Counted from the first letter of the stretch, positions 1 through 9,297 are shown. The stretch: 27,500 nt of DNA from Prorocentrum cordatum (GCA_963575745.1 CAUYUJ010000669.1:42501-70000), one strand, 5' to 3'. Made by a program: numbers and translations. Notes: generated by a model not told the origin, from the letters alone.

Positions 1-40
1 CAGCATTGCGTTCTCTCCGCATGCGTAGTCGTCACTACAT

Positions 41-92
41 GTTCACTTACTCACTTACTTATTTTCTTACTTACTTACTCATTACGTAGGTT
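41..92. repeat. ACTT-type microsatellite
   Basis: Imperfect runs of CTTA/ACTT with a few interruptions. No coding signal is visible. Confidence 0.7.
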
Positions 93-203
93 TAGGCCGG
101 GGAGCCTATGCGAGGCCGAGGCTCGAAGTGGCTCGAAGAAAGCCCCCTCTCGGTCTTTCTTCGGCAGTCCTGACGACACCACGATGATTGCAACACGTGG
201 CTC

Positions 204-372
204 GTCCCAGACATGATCGCGTCGAAAAAGAAATCAGGACGGGAGGTGTTTGCTAGTTTTCGGCCTCGTGAGCGTCAAACATCGACTCAGGATGAAACGC
301 CGGCCCCAGGGATAGGGTCGGGACTCCCGGGGACGCCGTATTGAGCAAACCAGGACGTCGCATGTCTGGGGT
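204..372 (+). mobile_element. Short inverted-terminal element, family T, copy 1
   Basis: About 170 bp bounded by CCCAGACATG on the left and its exact complement CATGTCTGGG on the right. The same sequence, inverted and about 26 bp longer inside, is at 11727-11912. Diverged partial copies lie at 1818-1975, 11400-11510 and 12770-12915. It has no coding capacity, so it looks like a non-autonomous, MITE-like element. I see no clear target-site duplication. Confidence 0.6.
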
Positions 373-479
373 TGTTTCTCCGCCGCGTGGGTGCAGTGGG
401 TAAGTCACCCAGGTTCATCCCGTCTTATCGTCCGTCCTTCGTGTCGTAATGAAGTCATTTCGGAGCCCTCTCGGGTTCT

Positions 480-842
480 CTTGCGGCCCATCTTGGAAGA
501 CAGTGATCAAAGACGGGGCGGTCCTTCATATTCCCCGCCCCTCGTGAACCCGCAACGCTGCCTCGTGGGGCCATCTTAGGACGGTCTTGGGTCGCTCTTG
601 GGGTCGCGTCTTGGAGCTTATGGGCCACTCTTGTGGCTCGCTGGGCCACCTTGGAGCCATCGTGAGACCCCAGAAGCCCATCGCGAGCGAAAAGACGAGA
701 AGGCAAACCTGCTTGATTTTTCCTATTGAGCCTCTGGGGGGTATCCATGGATGGCTCGGCTGTCACTTGAGGCAATCTCAGGGCCATCTGCGGGCACTTT
801 GGAAGGATTCTGCCGTCTTAGGCTATCCTGGGCCATCTTGGA
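480..842. repeat. Diverged copy of the CCATCTTGG minisatellite block
   Basis: GGCCATCTTGG-type units alternate with GATCAAAG and GGGGCGGTCC segments. The same words, in a different order, fill 4027-4330 and 6110-6415. Frames across it in both directions only read the repeat. Confidence 0.6.
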
Positions 843-1065
843 CGCTCTAGCGCGTTCCGCTCCCCCGTCCAGAGCCAGGTGAGGGGTCAGGGGGAGGGGC
901 GAAGCCCTCCCCGTCGGTGAAGAAGTGGCATGGAAGAGGAAGCGCGCGACAGGCCGCATACGTCCAGAGGGCTGGCGGGATTCGATCCCCGATCCTCCAA
1001 TCGCCTTCCCGCTGCTCGAGCCTCCTCGGTCTGGGCAGGGGCCTGGTGGACTACCTGAACCGCTT
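842..1065 (-). mobile_element. tRNA-derived SINE, copy 1
   Basis: Read on the minus strand, a tRNA-like head carries a B box at 978-988 (GGATCGAATCC). A body follows with the CCCCTCCCC hairpin-like segment, ending near GAGCGTCCAA. The body matches the copies at 4395-4550 and 6479-6745 but is clearly more diverged. The A box is not convincing. It looks like a decayed SINE, not a working tRNA gene. Confidence 0.6.
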
Positions 1066-1234
1066 GCCCAGGGGTGCGTCTTGACCGCCAGTTCGAGGCG
1101 ACCCCGGCCGCGGCGACGAGGAGCCCCCACGAGGCCCAAGAAGAGCCCGAGGCGCTCAGAGAGTCCTCGCGAGCCTCCTCGCCAGCCTCGGACCTCTCCC
1201 CCCGCCCCTCGGCGCCCTGTGGGGGGGGCGGGAG

Positions 1235-1312
1235 GGCCCGGCGGACTACCAGGTCGTGGGCGTCGTCGACGGCCACGGCGGCTCCGGGGCCTCCGACCTG
1301 ATCGCGGCGGAG
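1235..1312 (+). CDS. PP2C exon A: DGHGG motif
   Basis: The frame reads GPADYQVVGVVDGHGG and then SGASDLIAAE. DGHGG is the signature metal-binding motif of PP2C phosphatases, and the preceding hydrophobic strand and following helix fit the family. The 3' end is set by GAG followed by GTCGGA, a GT donor in phase 0. The 5' end is less sure. I placed it after the AG at 1233-1234, but the preceding G-rich tract is a poor pyrimidine tract. High-GC shadow frames overlap it on both strands. Confidence 0.8.
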
Positions 1313-2312
1313 GTCGGAGGCCCCGAAAGCGGCGCGGTGACCACACTTCAGGCGGAACAAAAAACACAGACACTAAGGTATGGGAAAATATTGGAAGTGG
1401 GGTGGGGAGGACGAAAGCCCAGAAGATCTGGCAAAGAGAGGGGATCCTGGGAGTTGCGTCTATTTTTTTGTGAGTCCCTGGGCGCCGTCCACACCGTTGG
1501 AGCGAGCCGGTGGGTATTCCGGGGGGCGGCTGCGCGGTTTTGGGACACTCTTGGGGGTCGTTCTCCAAGGACGCCTCGGGTGGCAGGGGGGCCTCCAAGA
1601 GGCCCCCCAAGAATACCGTGCGGCGACGGAATGTGAGGTGGGGTATGTTGGGACTTCGAGGTCTTCAGGGGCGACGATAGGAGCGAAAAGCCCAGGGGGG
1701 AGCAATACATGTACCCAGGGTTGCCGATGATCTATGTTTTCAGCGAGGCTTCCGGGCGAATGCGTGTAATGCCCGCCACTGGGCTATTCGCCCTTATCGT
1801 CGCCATCGAGGTCACATCCCAGACATCCGATGTCCTGGTGTTTGGAGTGCGGGCTCCCAGAGGTCTCGACCCATTCCCCAGGGACCGGTTCTTCGTCCCG
1901 AGCCGTTCCTTGACGGCCAGGGCCCGTCGAGGGCCCCTGGAGGCACAGCACGGATCTTTTCGCGACCTGAGCAGGTCGGTGTTGCACGGCCGGTTACCGA
2001 TGGCACAAGGGCTCCAAGGTTGCGCACAGCCCCCCCCCACCTGGTCCTAGTCGCGGCAGGCCTCAACAGGTCCCCCGAGTGGCCCGGGGAAGTCTCAACA
2101 CCCTGGCGCCGCCTCCAGCGGCGACCCTGGGGCGCTCCACGCTCCAGGGCCCCAGGGTCGAGGTGCCGAGACCACCCAGGACTACTCGGGGGCCTGCTGA
2201 GGCCAGCTGGGACTATTCGGGGGGCCGATTAAGCCCAGCCAGGATACCTGGGGGGGGGGGGGAGGCCTGACGCCTCACCAGTCACCGAAGCGTTCTGGGA
2301 CCCCCCCGGCAG
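1313..2312 (+). other. PP2C intron 1
   Basis: About 1 kb, GT to CAG. It contains G-rich low-complexity DNA, a partial family-T element at 1818-1975, and short CTACTCGGGGG-type repeats near 2170-2230. No gene is visible. The two ends show a weak inverted resemblance (GCGGTGACC near 1334 against GGTCACCG-like sequence near 2280), possibly terminal-repeat remnants. Confidence 0.6.
1818..1975 (-). mobile_element. Family T element, partial diverged copy
   Basis: It starts with CCCAGACATC and keeps, in the same order as 11727-11912, the CCCTTTCCCTGG-like, GTTCCTTGACGGCC-like and GGGCCCGTCGAGGG segments. The distal end is degenerate, and no matching right terminal repeat remains. Confidence 0.5.
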
Positions 2313-2396
2313 GTGCTCGGGATCCTCGGCGAGCACCTGGAAGCCTCCCTTGGGGACGCCGTGGCCGCGCTCGGCGCCGCGTTCGCCGACCTGGAG
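2313..2396 (+). CDS. PP2C exon B: helix after DGHGG
   Basis: After a CAG acceptor at 2310-2312 the frame reads VLGILGEHLEAS and LGDAVAALGAAFADLED in phase 0, so it joins exon A directly (IAAE to VLGIL). The amphipathic helix ending in AAFADLED fits the PP2C helix that carries the conserved Ala-Phe. The 3' end is uncertain because no GT donor lies just after the helix. A non-GT donor near 2396 is possible, and the first GT in frame is at 2446, the left end of a foldback element. This exon has lower sequence identity to the family than A, D or F and is called mainly from position, phase and helix pattern. Confidence 0.6.
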
Positions 2397-2445
2397 GACC
2401 CGATCGGGCCGCCCGGACGGCTGGGGCCCCATTTCACCTTTTATG

Positions 2446-2650
2446 GGTCTAGGCCTCCTAGAGGGAGTCCGAGTGGACGGCGTCGGAGGATGGCGCTGCA
2501 TCGCCTATGCATCGCCGATGCGGCTCGATGTGGAGCTCGATTTTCCTTGCTCTGGCGTCGCCAAAGCTCTGGCGACGTCACCGATGCATCGCCGATGCAG
2601 AGCGATCCTCGACCCCATCTACCTGGACCCCGTCTAGGAGGCCTCTAATG
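2446..2650. mobile_element. Foldback element family F, copy 1
   Basis: Terminal inverted repeats of about 52 bp lie at 2448-2502 and 2590-2646. AGGCCTCCTAGA at the left is mirrored by TCTAGGAGGCCT at the right, followed inward by the mirrored GGTCGAGGATCGC-like and TGCATCGCCGATGC-like segments. Related copies are at 3011-3075 (short) and 14820-15064. There is no ORF. Confidence 0.7.
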
Positions 2651-3010
2651 GGGCCTCCTGGTCGCTGTCGGTCGCGACCGATTTGGAGTGCCGATCGATC
2701 GCTGACTATTGCGACCGTAAAAATATATGATTCAATGATCTGGGTCTGAGGGGGGCCTTCGTTGCCACGGCTGGATCCGCCCCCAGACGCGCCCGCGTCG
2801 TTTCGGCTCCGCGACGGTGCAGCCGGATACACCGTACAATTCGAATTGATCCGACGTCCGACTCGATGCTGACTGATGATGCCTTTGGAAGTCACCCTGG
2901 GCGGCAGAAGGCCGGCGAAAGCGAACCCGGGGGCGGGGGCGCCAGCGGAAGGTCAGCGGAAGCAGCAATTTTAATCCAGGGTGTTTGGAGACGCCCTAAA
3001 GGGGCTGGAG
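2651..3010. other. Intergenic-like intron sequence
   Basis: About 360 bp with no gene. It includes a short dispersed repeat (TTGCCACGGCTGGATCCGCC, near 2761-2780) that recurs with one change near 6960-6979. Confidence 0.4.
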
Positions 3011-3075
3011 CGGACGGGGTCGGGGGATCGTGCCGCACCGCCCGTGCATCGGCGAGGCTGTGCGATCCCCGACCC
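3011..3075. mobile_element. Foldback element family F, short copy
   Basis: A 65-bp near-palindrome. The left arm GGACGGGGTCGGGGGATCG is mirrored by CGATCCCCGACC at the right, with GTGCATCGGCGAGG in the centre. It appears to be a deletion derivative of the copies at 2446 and 14820. Confidence 0.6.
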
Positions 3076-3254
3076 AAAATCAACTCAAGACCGGCCCAGA
3101 CGGTGGCAGCACTTGGATGCAGTGCTCTCGGTATCGATCCGACACCTCGTCCCTTCCGTGGGCTGCGGAGCCGAGCTGACGACTGCAGAATACGCTCGCG
3201 CAAGGACACGGGAGCACTGCTGCGGCACACGTGCAAGAAGTCATGTTGACAGAG

Positions 3255-3367
3255 TGGGCGGCCCCCAAGGAGCGCTGTCTGGAGCTGGAGCCCCCGTCGG
3301 GCGCGTGCGTGTGCCTCTGCGTCGTCAGTGGGGACCGGGTCGTCGTGGCCAACGTGGGCGACTGCAG
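3255..3367 (+). CDS. PP2C exon C: ANVGDCR motif
   Basis: The open frame reads WAAPKERCLELEPPSGACV, then CLCVVSGDRVVVANVGDCR. This matches the PP2C block Ser-Gly-x-x-hydrophobic strand, then Ala-Asn-x-Gly-Asp-x-Arg, which lines the active site. The exon ends at CTGCAG followed by GT (3368), leaving a split AG/G arginine codon that exon D completes exactly. The 5' end is open: AG dinucleotides before 3255, 3270, 3285 and 3291 all leave phase 0. Confidence 0.85.
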
Positions 3368-3655
3368 GTCGCCAATTGAGGAAATTTGGTTCTCAGGGAC
3401 ACTAGTCCTTCAGGAAGTTGACGGGACACATTTTGGTCGCAGCCGCGAGAGTCCTCGCCGCGTTCGGGGAAAGCCGTGGGATGCAATGGGGCCGCAGTGG
3501 GCACCGCAGGGGAATGGGGGAGAAGAAGGGCGCGGAAAAGGGGGAGCACGCTCAGGGAGTGAACTTCTTGAACGTGTGTGCAGGAGCACGTGCACAGCAA
3601 AAATACGAAGGTCCTTAAAGGAGAAAAATCTTGACGCTTCGCGTATCCCCACCAG

Positions 3656-3729
3656 TTTTCTAGTCGCGGCCGCAGCCCGACCGTGACCGCCTGCCGCTGG
3701 CGCTTCCGCCTGCGGCTGCCAAAAAAAAA
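3656..3729 (+). mobile_element. 74-bp poly(A)-tailed retroposon with 13-bp target-site duplication
   Basis: Present in copy 1 of the duplicated block and absent from copy 2. It starts TTTTCTAGTCGCGGCC, has complementary GCCGCAG and CTGCGGC segments and ends in nine A residues. It is flanked on both sides by GTATCCCCACCAG (3643-3655 and 3730-3742), which occurs only once at the empty site (5823-5835). Poly(A) plus target-site duplication is the signature of LINE-driven retroposition. The source RNA is not recognised. Confidence 0.85.
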
Positions 3730-3842
3730 GTATCCCCACCAGCCCATCCAGTAACGATGCCCAGGCGAATGGAGGTGATCAGGGAAGTGAGGGAGCATAC
3801 AGAGTAACAAAGGGCTGGGGAACCCGTCTTACCCAAGACGGC

Positions 3843-4010
3843 GAGGATGGAGGAGGAATCGGAGGAGGATGAGGAGGAGGAGGAACTGAAGGAGGAGGAG
3901 GGGGAGCGGGAGGAGGGAGGAGGGAGGAGGAGCAATAGGCGGATGAGGAGGAGGAGGAGGAGGAGGGAGCAGGACGAGAATGAGGAGGAGGATGAGGAGA
4001 AGGGCGAGCA
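3843..4010. repeat. GGA-rich polypurine tract
   Basis: Imperfect GGA/GAG microsatellite inside duplicated block copy 1. The same tract recurs at 5937-6085 in copy 2, a few triplets shorter. Confidence 0.8.
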
Positions 4011-4394
4011 GAATGGCCAGAGGCCTCTTGGATGCCTCTCGGAGTCTCTTCGGATGTCTCTTGGGAGCGTCCTGAAGGCCTCTTAGCGTCTTGGGAGCGT
4101 CTTGGCGGTCCCGGAGGCCTCTTGGGGCGTCTTGGGTGCCTCGGGGGGCCTCTTGGGGACCTCTTGGGGCCATCTTGGGGCCATCTTGGGGCCATCTTGG
4201 CGCCTCTTGGGGCCTCCTGGGCGCCTCTTGGGGCCATCTTGGGGCGCTCTTGGGAGCCTTGCGAGCGCTCTTGGGGCCATCTTGGAGGTGATCGATCAAA
4301 GGAAGGGGGTCCCCCAATTAGCCTTCCCCCTCGGGAGCCTCCCAAATCGGCCAAAACCCTAATAAAACCAATGATTTTGGCTTCCTCACCGAGG

Positions 4395-4550
4395 CCGTTT
4401 TGGACGCTCTAACTACCAGCGGCCCCCCCCGTCCAAGTCCAGGGGAGGGGGTTAGGGGGAGGGGTGAACCCCTCCCCGAAGGGGATGAAGGAGGGGTGAA
4501 AGAGGAAATTCCCTAAACCACCTACGCCCAGAGGGCTGGTGGGATTTAAA
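4395..4550 (-). mobile_element. tRNA-derived SINE, copy 2, head truncated
   Basis: The body is identical to copy 3, but the tRNA-like head is cut at 4544, where the sequence switches to the 160-bp satellite. The T-arm remnant reads GGGATTTAAA instead of the GGGACTCGAACC of copy 3. Confidence 0.65.
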
Positions 4551-4552
4551 CT

Positions 4553-5095
4553 GTCGTCGCTTTTGGGCTCCCGAGGCTCGAATCTGGAGGAAGTCTCGAG
4601 CGGGTCCCCGTCTCTGAGTGAACTGTGAGGAAGTCATGAGCCGGAGCTGCCTCCCAATGGGTCTGCGAGATCTTGAGAGTAATCCGAGCGGTCATCAAAA
4701 ACTTGGAGCTGTCGTCACTCTTGGGTTCCTGAGGCATGAATCTGGAGGTCCTCTCGAGCGGGAGCCTCGTCTGTGAGAGGATTGTGAGGAAATATCAGGC
4801 GGGAGCCCCTGCCCTATGGGTCTGCGAGATCTTGTGAGTAATTCGAGCGAGTCTTCCTAAACGTGTAACTGTCGTCACTTTTGGGCCCAGGAGGCTTGGA
4901 TGTGGAGGAAGTCTTAGGCGGGGGCCTCGTCTCCAAGTGAATGTTGATGAAGTCTTGAGTGGGAGCCAATTCCCATATGGTGCCGCCAGATCATGTTAGT
5001 AATCCGAATGGGTCGTCCAGAACTTGTAGTCGTCGTCTCTGTTGGGTTCCTGAGGCATGGACCTGGAGGAAGTCTCGAGCGGGCCTTCTGAACTT
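4553..5095. repeat. About 160-bp satellite, 3.4 units
   Basis: Units start at 4553, 4711, 4871 and 5032, each with GTCGTC and then TTGGG (158, 160 and 161 bp). They share GGAGGAAGTCT, GTGAGGAAGT and TCTGCGAGATC words and are about 75% alike by eye. No ORF is conserved across units. Confidence 0.8.
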
Positions 5096-5267
5096 GGCGA
5101 GGCGAACCTTCTCACACTAGAGACCTCGTCCCAATTCTGTAAGGAGCGCGAGGACACGTGTTCGTCCCGCGCATCACGGCTCCCGTGGACTGATTCCGCA
5201 CATCCCAAGTGGGATGCGGCCCACAGGGTTTTCCCTATGCTCTCCTCCTCCGTCCCTCCTTCCTGCC
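5096..5267. other. Unassigned spacer between two satellites
   Basis: Unique-looking sequence with no gene or repeat that I recognise. Confidence 0.4.
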
Positions 5268-5800
5268 CGTTGCGCTGGAGAGAGAACTTGAAAACGGTTC
5301 AACGTCTAGCTGCGGGAGAGGGACCTGGAAAAGGTTCACTCTCCCTTTAGTGTTTGGGCTGGAGCAGGAACTTGAAAAGGTTCACTCTCTAACTGCGGGA
5401 AAGGGAACTTGGAAAGGTTCAGCGTCCCGCTTGCCATTGGGCTGGAGGGTGAATTTGAAAAGGCTCACTCTCTAGTTGCGGGCAACGGAACTTGAACAGG
5501 CTTACTTTCTCGCTAGTCATTGGGCTGGAAGGGGAGCTTGAACAAACTTCATTCTCCCGCATGTCATTGTATTGGAGAGCAAGCTTGTGCCAGGTCCACT
5601 CTCTAGCTGCGGGAATGGGAACTTGAAAAGTGTCACGTTCCCGCTTGCCAGTGGGTTGGAGGAAGAACTCGTTCTCTAGCCGCACAAAATGTAATGTTTC
5701 CGTGTGGCATCGGGTTGGAGAGGAAATCTGAAAAGGTTTAATATCTAGCCGCAGGAAAGGGAGCTTGAACAGGTTCACTTTCCCGCCAGGCGTTCTGGAA
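5268..5800. repeat. About 83-bp satellite
   Basis: Repeated words are GGAACTTGAAAAGGTTCACT, TCTCTAGCTGCGGGA and CCGCTTGCCATTGGGCTGG. The spacing of TGCGGGA/TGCGGGC is 83 bp at 5311, 5394 and 5477, then becomes irregular. Six to seven diverged units. Confidence 0.75.
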
Positions 5801-5810
5801 AATGCAATTC

Positions 5811-6629
5811 TTGACGCTTCGCGTATCCCCACCAGCCCATCCAGTAACGATGCCCAGGCGAATGGAGGTGATCAGGGAAGTGAGGGAGCATACAGAGTAA
5901 CAAAGGGCTGGGGAACCCGTCTTACCCAAGACGGCGAGGATGGAGGAGGAATCGGAGGAGGATGAGGAGGAGGAGGAACTGAAGGAGGAGGAGGGGGAGC
6001 GGGAGGAGGGAGGAGGGAGGAGGAGCAATAGGCGGATGAGGAGGAGGAGGAGGAGCAGGACGAGAATGAGGAGGAGGATGAGAAGGGCGAGCAGAATGGC
6101 CAGAGGCCTCTTAGATGCCTCTCGGAGTCTCTTCGGATGTCTCTTGGGAGCGTCCTGAAGGCCTCTTAGGGCGTCTTGGGAGCGTCTTGGCGGTCCCGGA
6201 GGCCTCTTGGGGCGTCTTGGGTGCCTCGGGGGGCCTCTTGGGGACCTCTTGGGGCCATCTTGGGGCCATCTTGGGGCCATCTTGGCGCCTCTTGGGGCCT
6301 CCTGGGCGCCTCTTGGGGCCATCTTGGGGCGCTCTTGGGAGCCTTGGGAGCGCTCTTGGGGCCATCTTGGAGGTGATCGATCAAAGGAGGGGGGTCCCCC
6401 AATTAGCCTTCCCCCTCGGGAGCCTCCCAAATCGGCCAAAACCCTAGTAAAACCAATGATTTTGGCTTCCTCGCCGAGGCCGTTTTGGACGCTCTAACTA
6501 CCAGCGGCCCCCCCCGTCCAAGTCCAGGGGAGGGGGTTAGGGGGAGGGGTGAACCCCTCCCCGAAGGGGATGAAGGAGGGGTGGAAGAGGAAATTCCCTA
6601 AACCACCTACGCCCAGAGGGCTGGTGGGA
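5811..6629. repeat. Duplicated block, copy 2 (empty-site allele)
   Basis: It matches 3631-4544 but lacks the 87-bp insertion. Differences are a few substitutions and one or two triplets in the GGA tract, so the duplication is recent compared with the nearby satellites. Confidence 0.9.
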
Positions 6630-6745
6630 CTCGAACCGAGGAACCAGAATCTTGGGTGTTGCAGCTCACGGGGCGCAGTCGTATAAGCAGGAGCACCGCG
6701 TGTTGCCTCTTTGTGTGATCTAGGCACGACCGCCCCAATTTGCTT
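6479..6745 (-). mobile_element. tRNA-derived SINE, copy 3, with tRNA-like head
   Basis: On the minus strand a tRNA-like head carries a canonical B box (GGTTCGAGTCC at 6627-6637) and an A-box-like GGCAACACGCGG near 6690-6705. The SINE body (6480-6615) follows, with CCCCTCCCC and CCTTCGGGGAGGGG. It ends near GAGCGTCCAAAACGG. The acceptor stem does not pair, so it is not a working tRNA gene. RNA polymerase III transcription from A and B boxes is the known mode for such elements. Confidence 0.65.
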
Positions 6746-7232
6746 ACGCACCTACTACTTTGCCGATACCTTGAGTACTCTATGCCTGGGAGGTGAAAAA
6801 GGATTGGTCTCATAATCACGTGATCCCGTCCGTTGCCACCTAGTACACGACAAACTTTCACGACCTGAGCCTACCATGGGTTTTCCATCTAACGGTTCCT
6901 CGATGTTTTGTCGCTTCGATGTTCTGAGTTTTTCTGGAGATTCCTTGGGTTATCCTCGGTTGCCACGGCAGGATCCGCCCCAGAATTCTTGCCAGAACGC
7001 GTCCCAAGACAGATCTAGTGGGCGAGTTGGCGGGAAATCTCGCCATGAAGACAAGCTGGTCCCGAGGGAATCAGGAATCGCAAGCGGGTTTCTCCCCGAA
7101 CCGCTGGGTTCCTCTCAACAGAACAAGCTGTGTATAAAAAATGGAAAGTCGGGAATCACCCCTGGGGCCCAGGGGGCTATTTAGACGCACCCCTATCGAC
7201 GATGGACGCCCCCTGTCATATTTGATTATTTG
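6746..7232. other. Unassigned intron sequence
   Basis: No gene found. It includes the second copy of the short dispersed TTGCCACGGC-GGATCCGCC repeat (near 6960) and moderately AT-rich DNA. Confidence 0.4.
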
Positions 7233-7236
7233 TTTA

Positions 7237-7267
<31 letters not shown>

Positions 7268-7275
7268 ATATGTAT
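7233..7275. repeat. TA/TGTA microsatellite
   Basis: Alternating TATA passing into TATATG units. A similar alternating tract is at 15317-15372. Confidence 0.9.
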
Positions 7276-7397
7276 CCCTGGCTGGGCTCCTGTTTTTGTC
7301 CAGCCAAAAAATCCAACGGAGTTTTGGGTTGTCAGGACAGAGTGTCCTGAAGTGTTTCATCACATGCGGCCTCTCGCCGTGAATGACCTAACGCCAG

Positions 7398-7640
7398 GGT
7401 TGATTCGGTTGATCAGATCGATCCGATTCGATATCGATTCTGGCCAGCTCGGTCCGACTCCATTCCGGCATGCCGACGATCCGATTCGGCCCGATGCTCG
7501 GGTGGCGTTGCTGTGCATCCTGGCGCGGCCGATTCGATTCGATTTCGACTCCGTGCCGATGCGGCGCGATCCGACGCACGTTCCTATCCGATCTGACTCC
7601 CCGATTCGAGGCCAACCGATCCTGCCCAGAGGGCCCATGG
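7398..7640. repeat. GATTCG/GATCCG-rich degenerate repeat
   Basis: CGATTCGATTCG-type words recur irregularly over about 240 bp. All frames read through as the repeat, so no gene is called. Confidence 0.6.
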
Positions 7641-7687
7641 ACCCGCCCCCCCCCTCCCCAGAAGCCCCCCCCCCGTGCCTCGAGCAG

Positions 7688-7778
7688 GGCCGTGGCGCTG
7701 TCCTTCGACGGCGAAGGGTGCGCCCTGAGCGTCGACCAGCGCTGCGGGGAGGGGCCCGAGTACGCGAGGATCGTCGAG
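7688..7778 (+). CDS. PP2C exon D: strand and SVDQ block after VGDCR
   Basis: It begins right after a CAG acceptor. Its first base completes the arginine codon split at the end of exon C, and the frame then reads AVALSFDGEGCALSVDQRC followed by GEGPEYARIVE. This is the family block Arg-Ala-Val-Leu, strand, Leu-Ser-x-Asp-His, Glu-x-x-Arg-Ile. I end it at GAG before GCCCGT, a GC donor, because that gives phase 0 and joins to AGG of exon E as RIVE/AGG. A GT donor at 7783 with an alternative acceptor at 11914 would insert two residues and is also possible. Confidence 0.9.
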
Positions 7779-8164
7779 GCCCGTCATGGGCGCCGCGCTC
7801 TCTTTTACCGTCCAGCGGCGCCCTGTGGCAGAGAGGGAGGGAGAAGGGGTGGGGGCGGGAGGGCGGGAGCGGGGGAGTTGGGCGCGCGGCTCGCAGCCCG
7901 CCGGCGCGCACATGATTACAGTCGAGCATTTGGTTGAGAGACCTCCTCTTGACCAGCACCTGATTCAGGATTACAGCGCACATGGTTACAGTCTGGGCCA
8001 GCGGTTCTGAACCAACTTGCCGGAAAGCTGGGTCATTACCTAACAGCTTTTGCTGATAGGTTTCTAGTAGGGTCAAAAGAGAGCATCATGACTCCTCAGG
8101 GGGTCTGGGCGGGTGCCGGGGAGGAGGACCGGGAACACAACCGGGAACAGAGCCGGGCTCGTTT

Positions 8165-8600
8165 TAAGCCAACAGTCATACATTTCGTGCTCTTCGACCT
8201 CCCAGAACTCCATTCCCGGGCCACATTTTGAATAACCGGAGCCAGCTGTAGGCCACTTCGTGCTCTTCGACTTCCCAGAACTCCATTCCCGGGCCACATT
8301 TTGGATGCCCGGAGCCAACTGTAGGCCACTTCGTGCTCTTCGATTTCCCAGAACTCCATTCCCGGGCCACATTTTGGATGCCCGGAGCCAACTGTAGGCC
8401 ACTTCGTGCTCTTCGACTTCCCAGAACTCCATTCCCGGGCCACATTTTGAATGCCCGGAGCCAACTGTAGGCCACTTCGTGGTCTTCGAGTTCCCAGAAC
8501 TCCATTCCTGGGCATGATTTTGAATGCCCGGAGCCAACTGTAGGCCACTTCGTGTTCTTCGAGTTCCCAGAATTCCATTCCCGGGCCACATTTTGAATGC
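8165..8600. repeat. 73-bp satellite, about six units
   Basis: Head-to-tail 73-bp units carry CCACATTTTG, GGAGCCAACTGTAGGCCACT and CCCAGAACTCCATTCCCGGG. Units are more than 90% alike. The minus strand is open in all three frames because the unit lacks stops, but with a period not divisible by three the peptide changes frame each unit, so I do not call a protein. Confidence 0.95.
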
Positions 8601-9297
8601 TGAGACAGGCTGAGGCTGAGGCTGAAGCAGGCTGAGGCTGAGGCAGGCTGAGGCTGAGGCGAGGCTGAAGGACTGAGGCTGAGGCTGCAGGCTGAGGCTG
8701 AGGCAGGCTGAGGCTGAGGCAGGCTGAGGCTGAGGCTGAGGCTGAGGCAGGCTGAGCTGAGGCCTGAGGCCAAGGCTGAAGGCAGGACTGAGGCTGAAGC
8801 AGAGCTGAGGGCTGAGGCTGAGGCTGAGGCAGGCTGATGCTGAGGCTGAGGCTGATGCAGGCTGAGGCTGAGGCAGGCTGAGGCTGAGGCCGAGGCTGAA
8901 GGCAGACTGAGGCTGAGGCTGAAGCAGGCTGAGGCTGAGGCTGAGGCAGGCTGAGGCTGAGGCTGAGGCAGGCTGATGCTGAGGCAGGCTGAGGCTGAGG
9001 CTGAGGCTGATGCAGGCTGAGGCTGAGGCAGGCTGAGGCTGAGGCCGAGGCTGAAGGCAGACTGAGGCTGAGGCTGCTGAAGCAGGCTGAGGCTGAGGCT
9101 GAGGCAGGCTGATGCTGAGGCAGGCTGAGGCTGAGGCTGAGGCTGAGCTGGGGCTAGGATGCAGGCTGAGGCTGAGGCTGAGGCAGGCGGAGGCTGAGGC
9201 TGAGGCTGAGGCTGAAGCAGGCTGAGGCTGAGGCTGAGGCAGGCTGAGGCTGAGGCAGGCTGAGGCTGAGGCTGAGGCAGGCTGAGGCTGAGGCTGT
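8600..9297. repeat. GAGGCT hexamer array with GCAGGCT spacers
   Basis: About 700 bp of GCTGAG units, punctuated every 12-30 bp by GCAG, with higher-order copies of about 130 bp (for example GCCGAGGCTGAAGGCAGACTG near 8890 and 9045). Confidence 0.95.

Larger units (their letters stand above)
3631..4544. repeat. Duplicated block, copy 1
   Basis: It is nearly identical (a handful of differences in about 820 bp) to 5811-6629: a CATCCAGTAACG segment, a GGA-rich tract, the CCATCTTGG minisatellite, then the minus-strand SINE body. Copy 1 differs by an 87-bp addition at 3656-3742, described separately. Long antisense frames here (Trp-Pro-Gln-Asp-rich) only read the minisatellite. Confidence 0.9.
3368..7687 (+). 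other. PP2C intron 3, 4.3 kb
   Basis: GT donor (3368), CAG acceptor (7685-7687). It holds a duplicated block (3631-4544 and 5811-6629), two satellites (4553-5095, 5268-5800), SINE copies, a 74-bp retroposed insert, a TA microsatellite and GATTCG-rich sequence. No gene is seen inside. 3380-3630 has no recognisable feature. Confidence 0.75.

Noticed and set aside
723-1610. 295-codon minus-strand ORF over exon A
   Set aside because: High-GC shadow of the PP2C exon and SINE. It has no recognisable motif, whereas the plus strand has DGHGG.
3779-4354. Trp-Pro-Gln-Asp-Gly repeat ORF (also 5738-6439)
   Set aside because: Translation of the CCATCTTGG minisatellite and GGA tract, identical in both duplicated blocks.
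6620-6720. Functional tRNA gene
   Set aside because: The B box is good, but the acceptor stem does not pair and the sequence continues into a repeated SINE body.
8096-8773. 225-codon minus-strand ORF and its two frame mates
   Set aside because: They read the 73-bp satellite and the hexamer array. All three frames are open, as expected of a stop-free unit.
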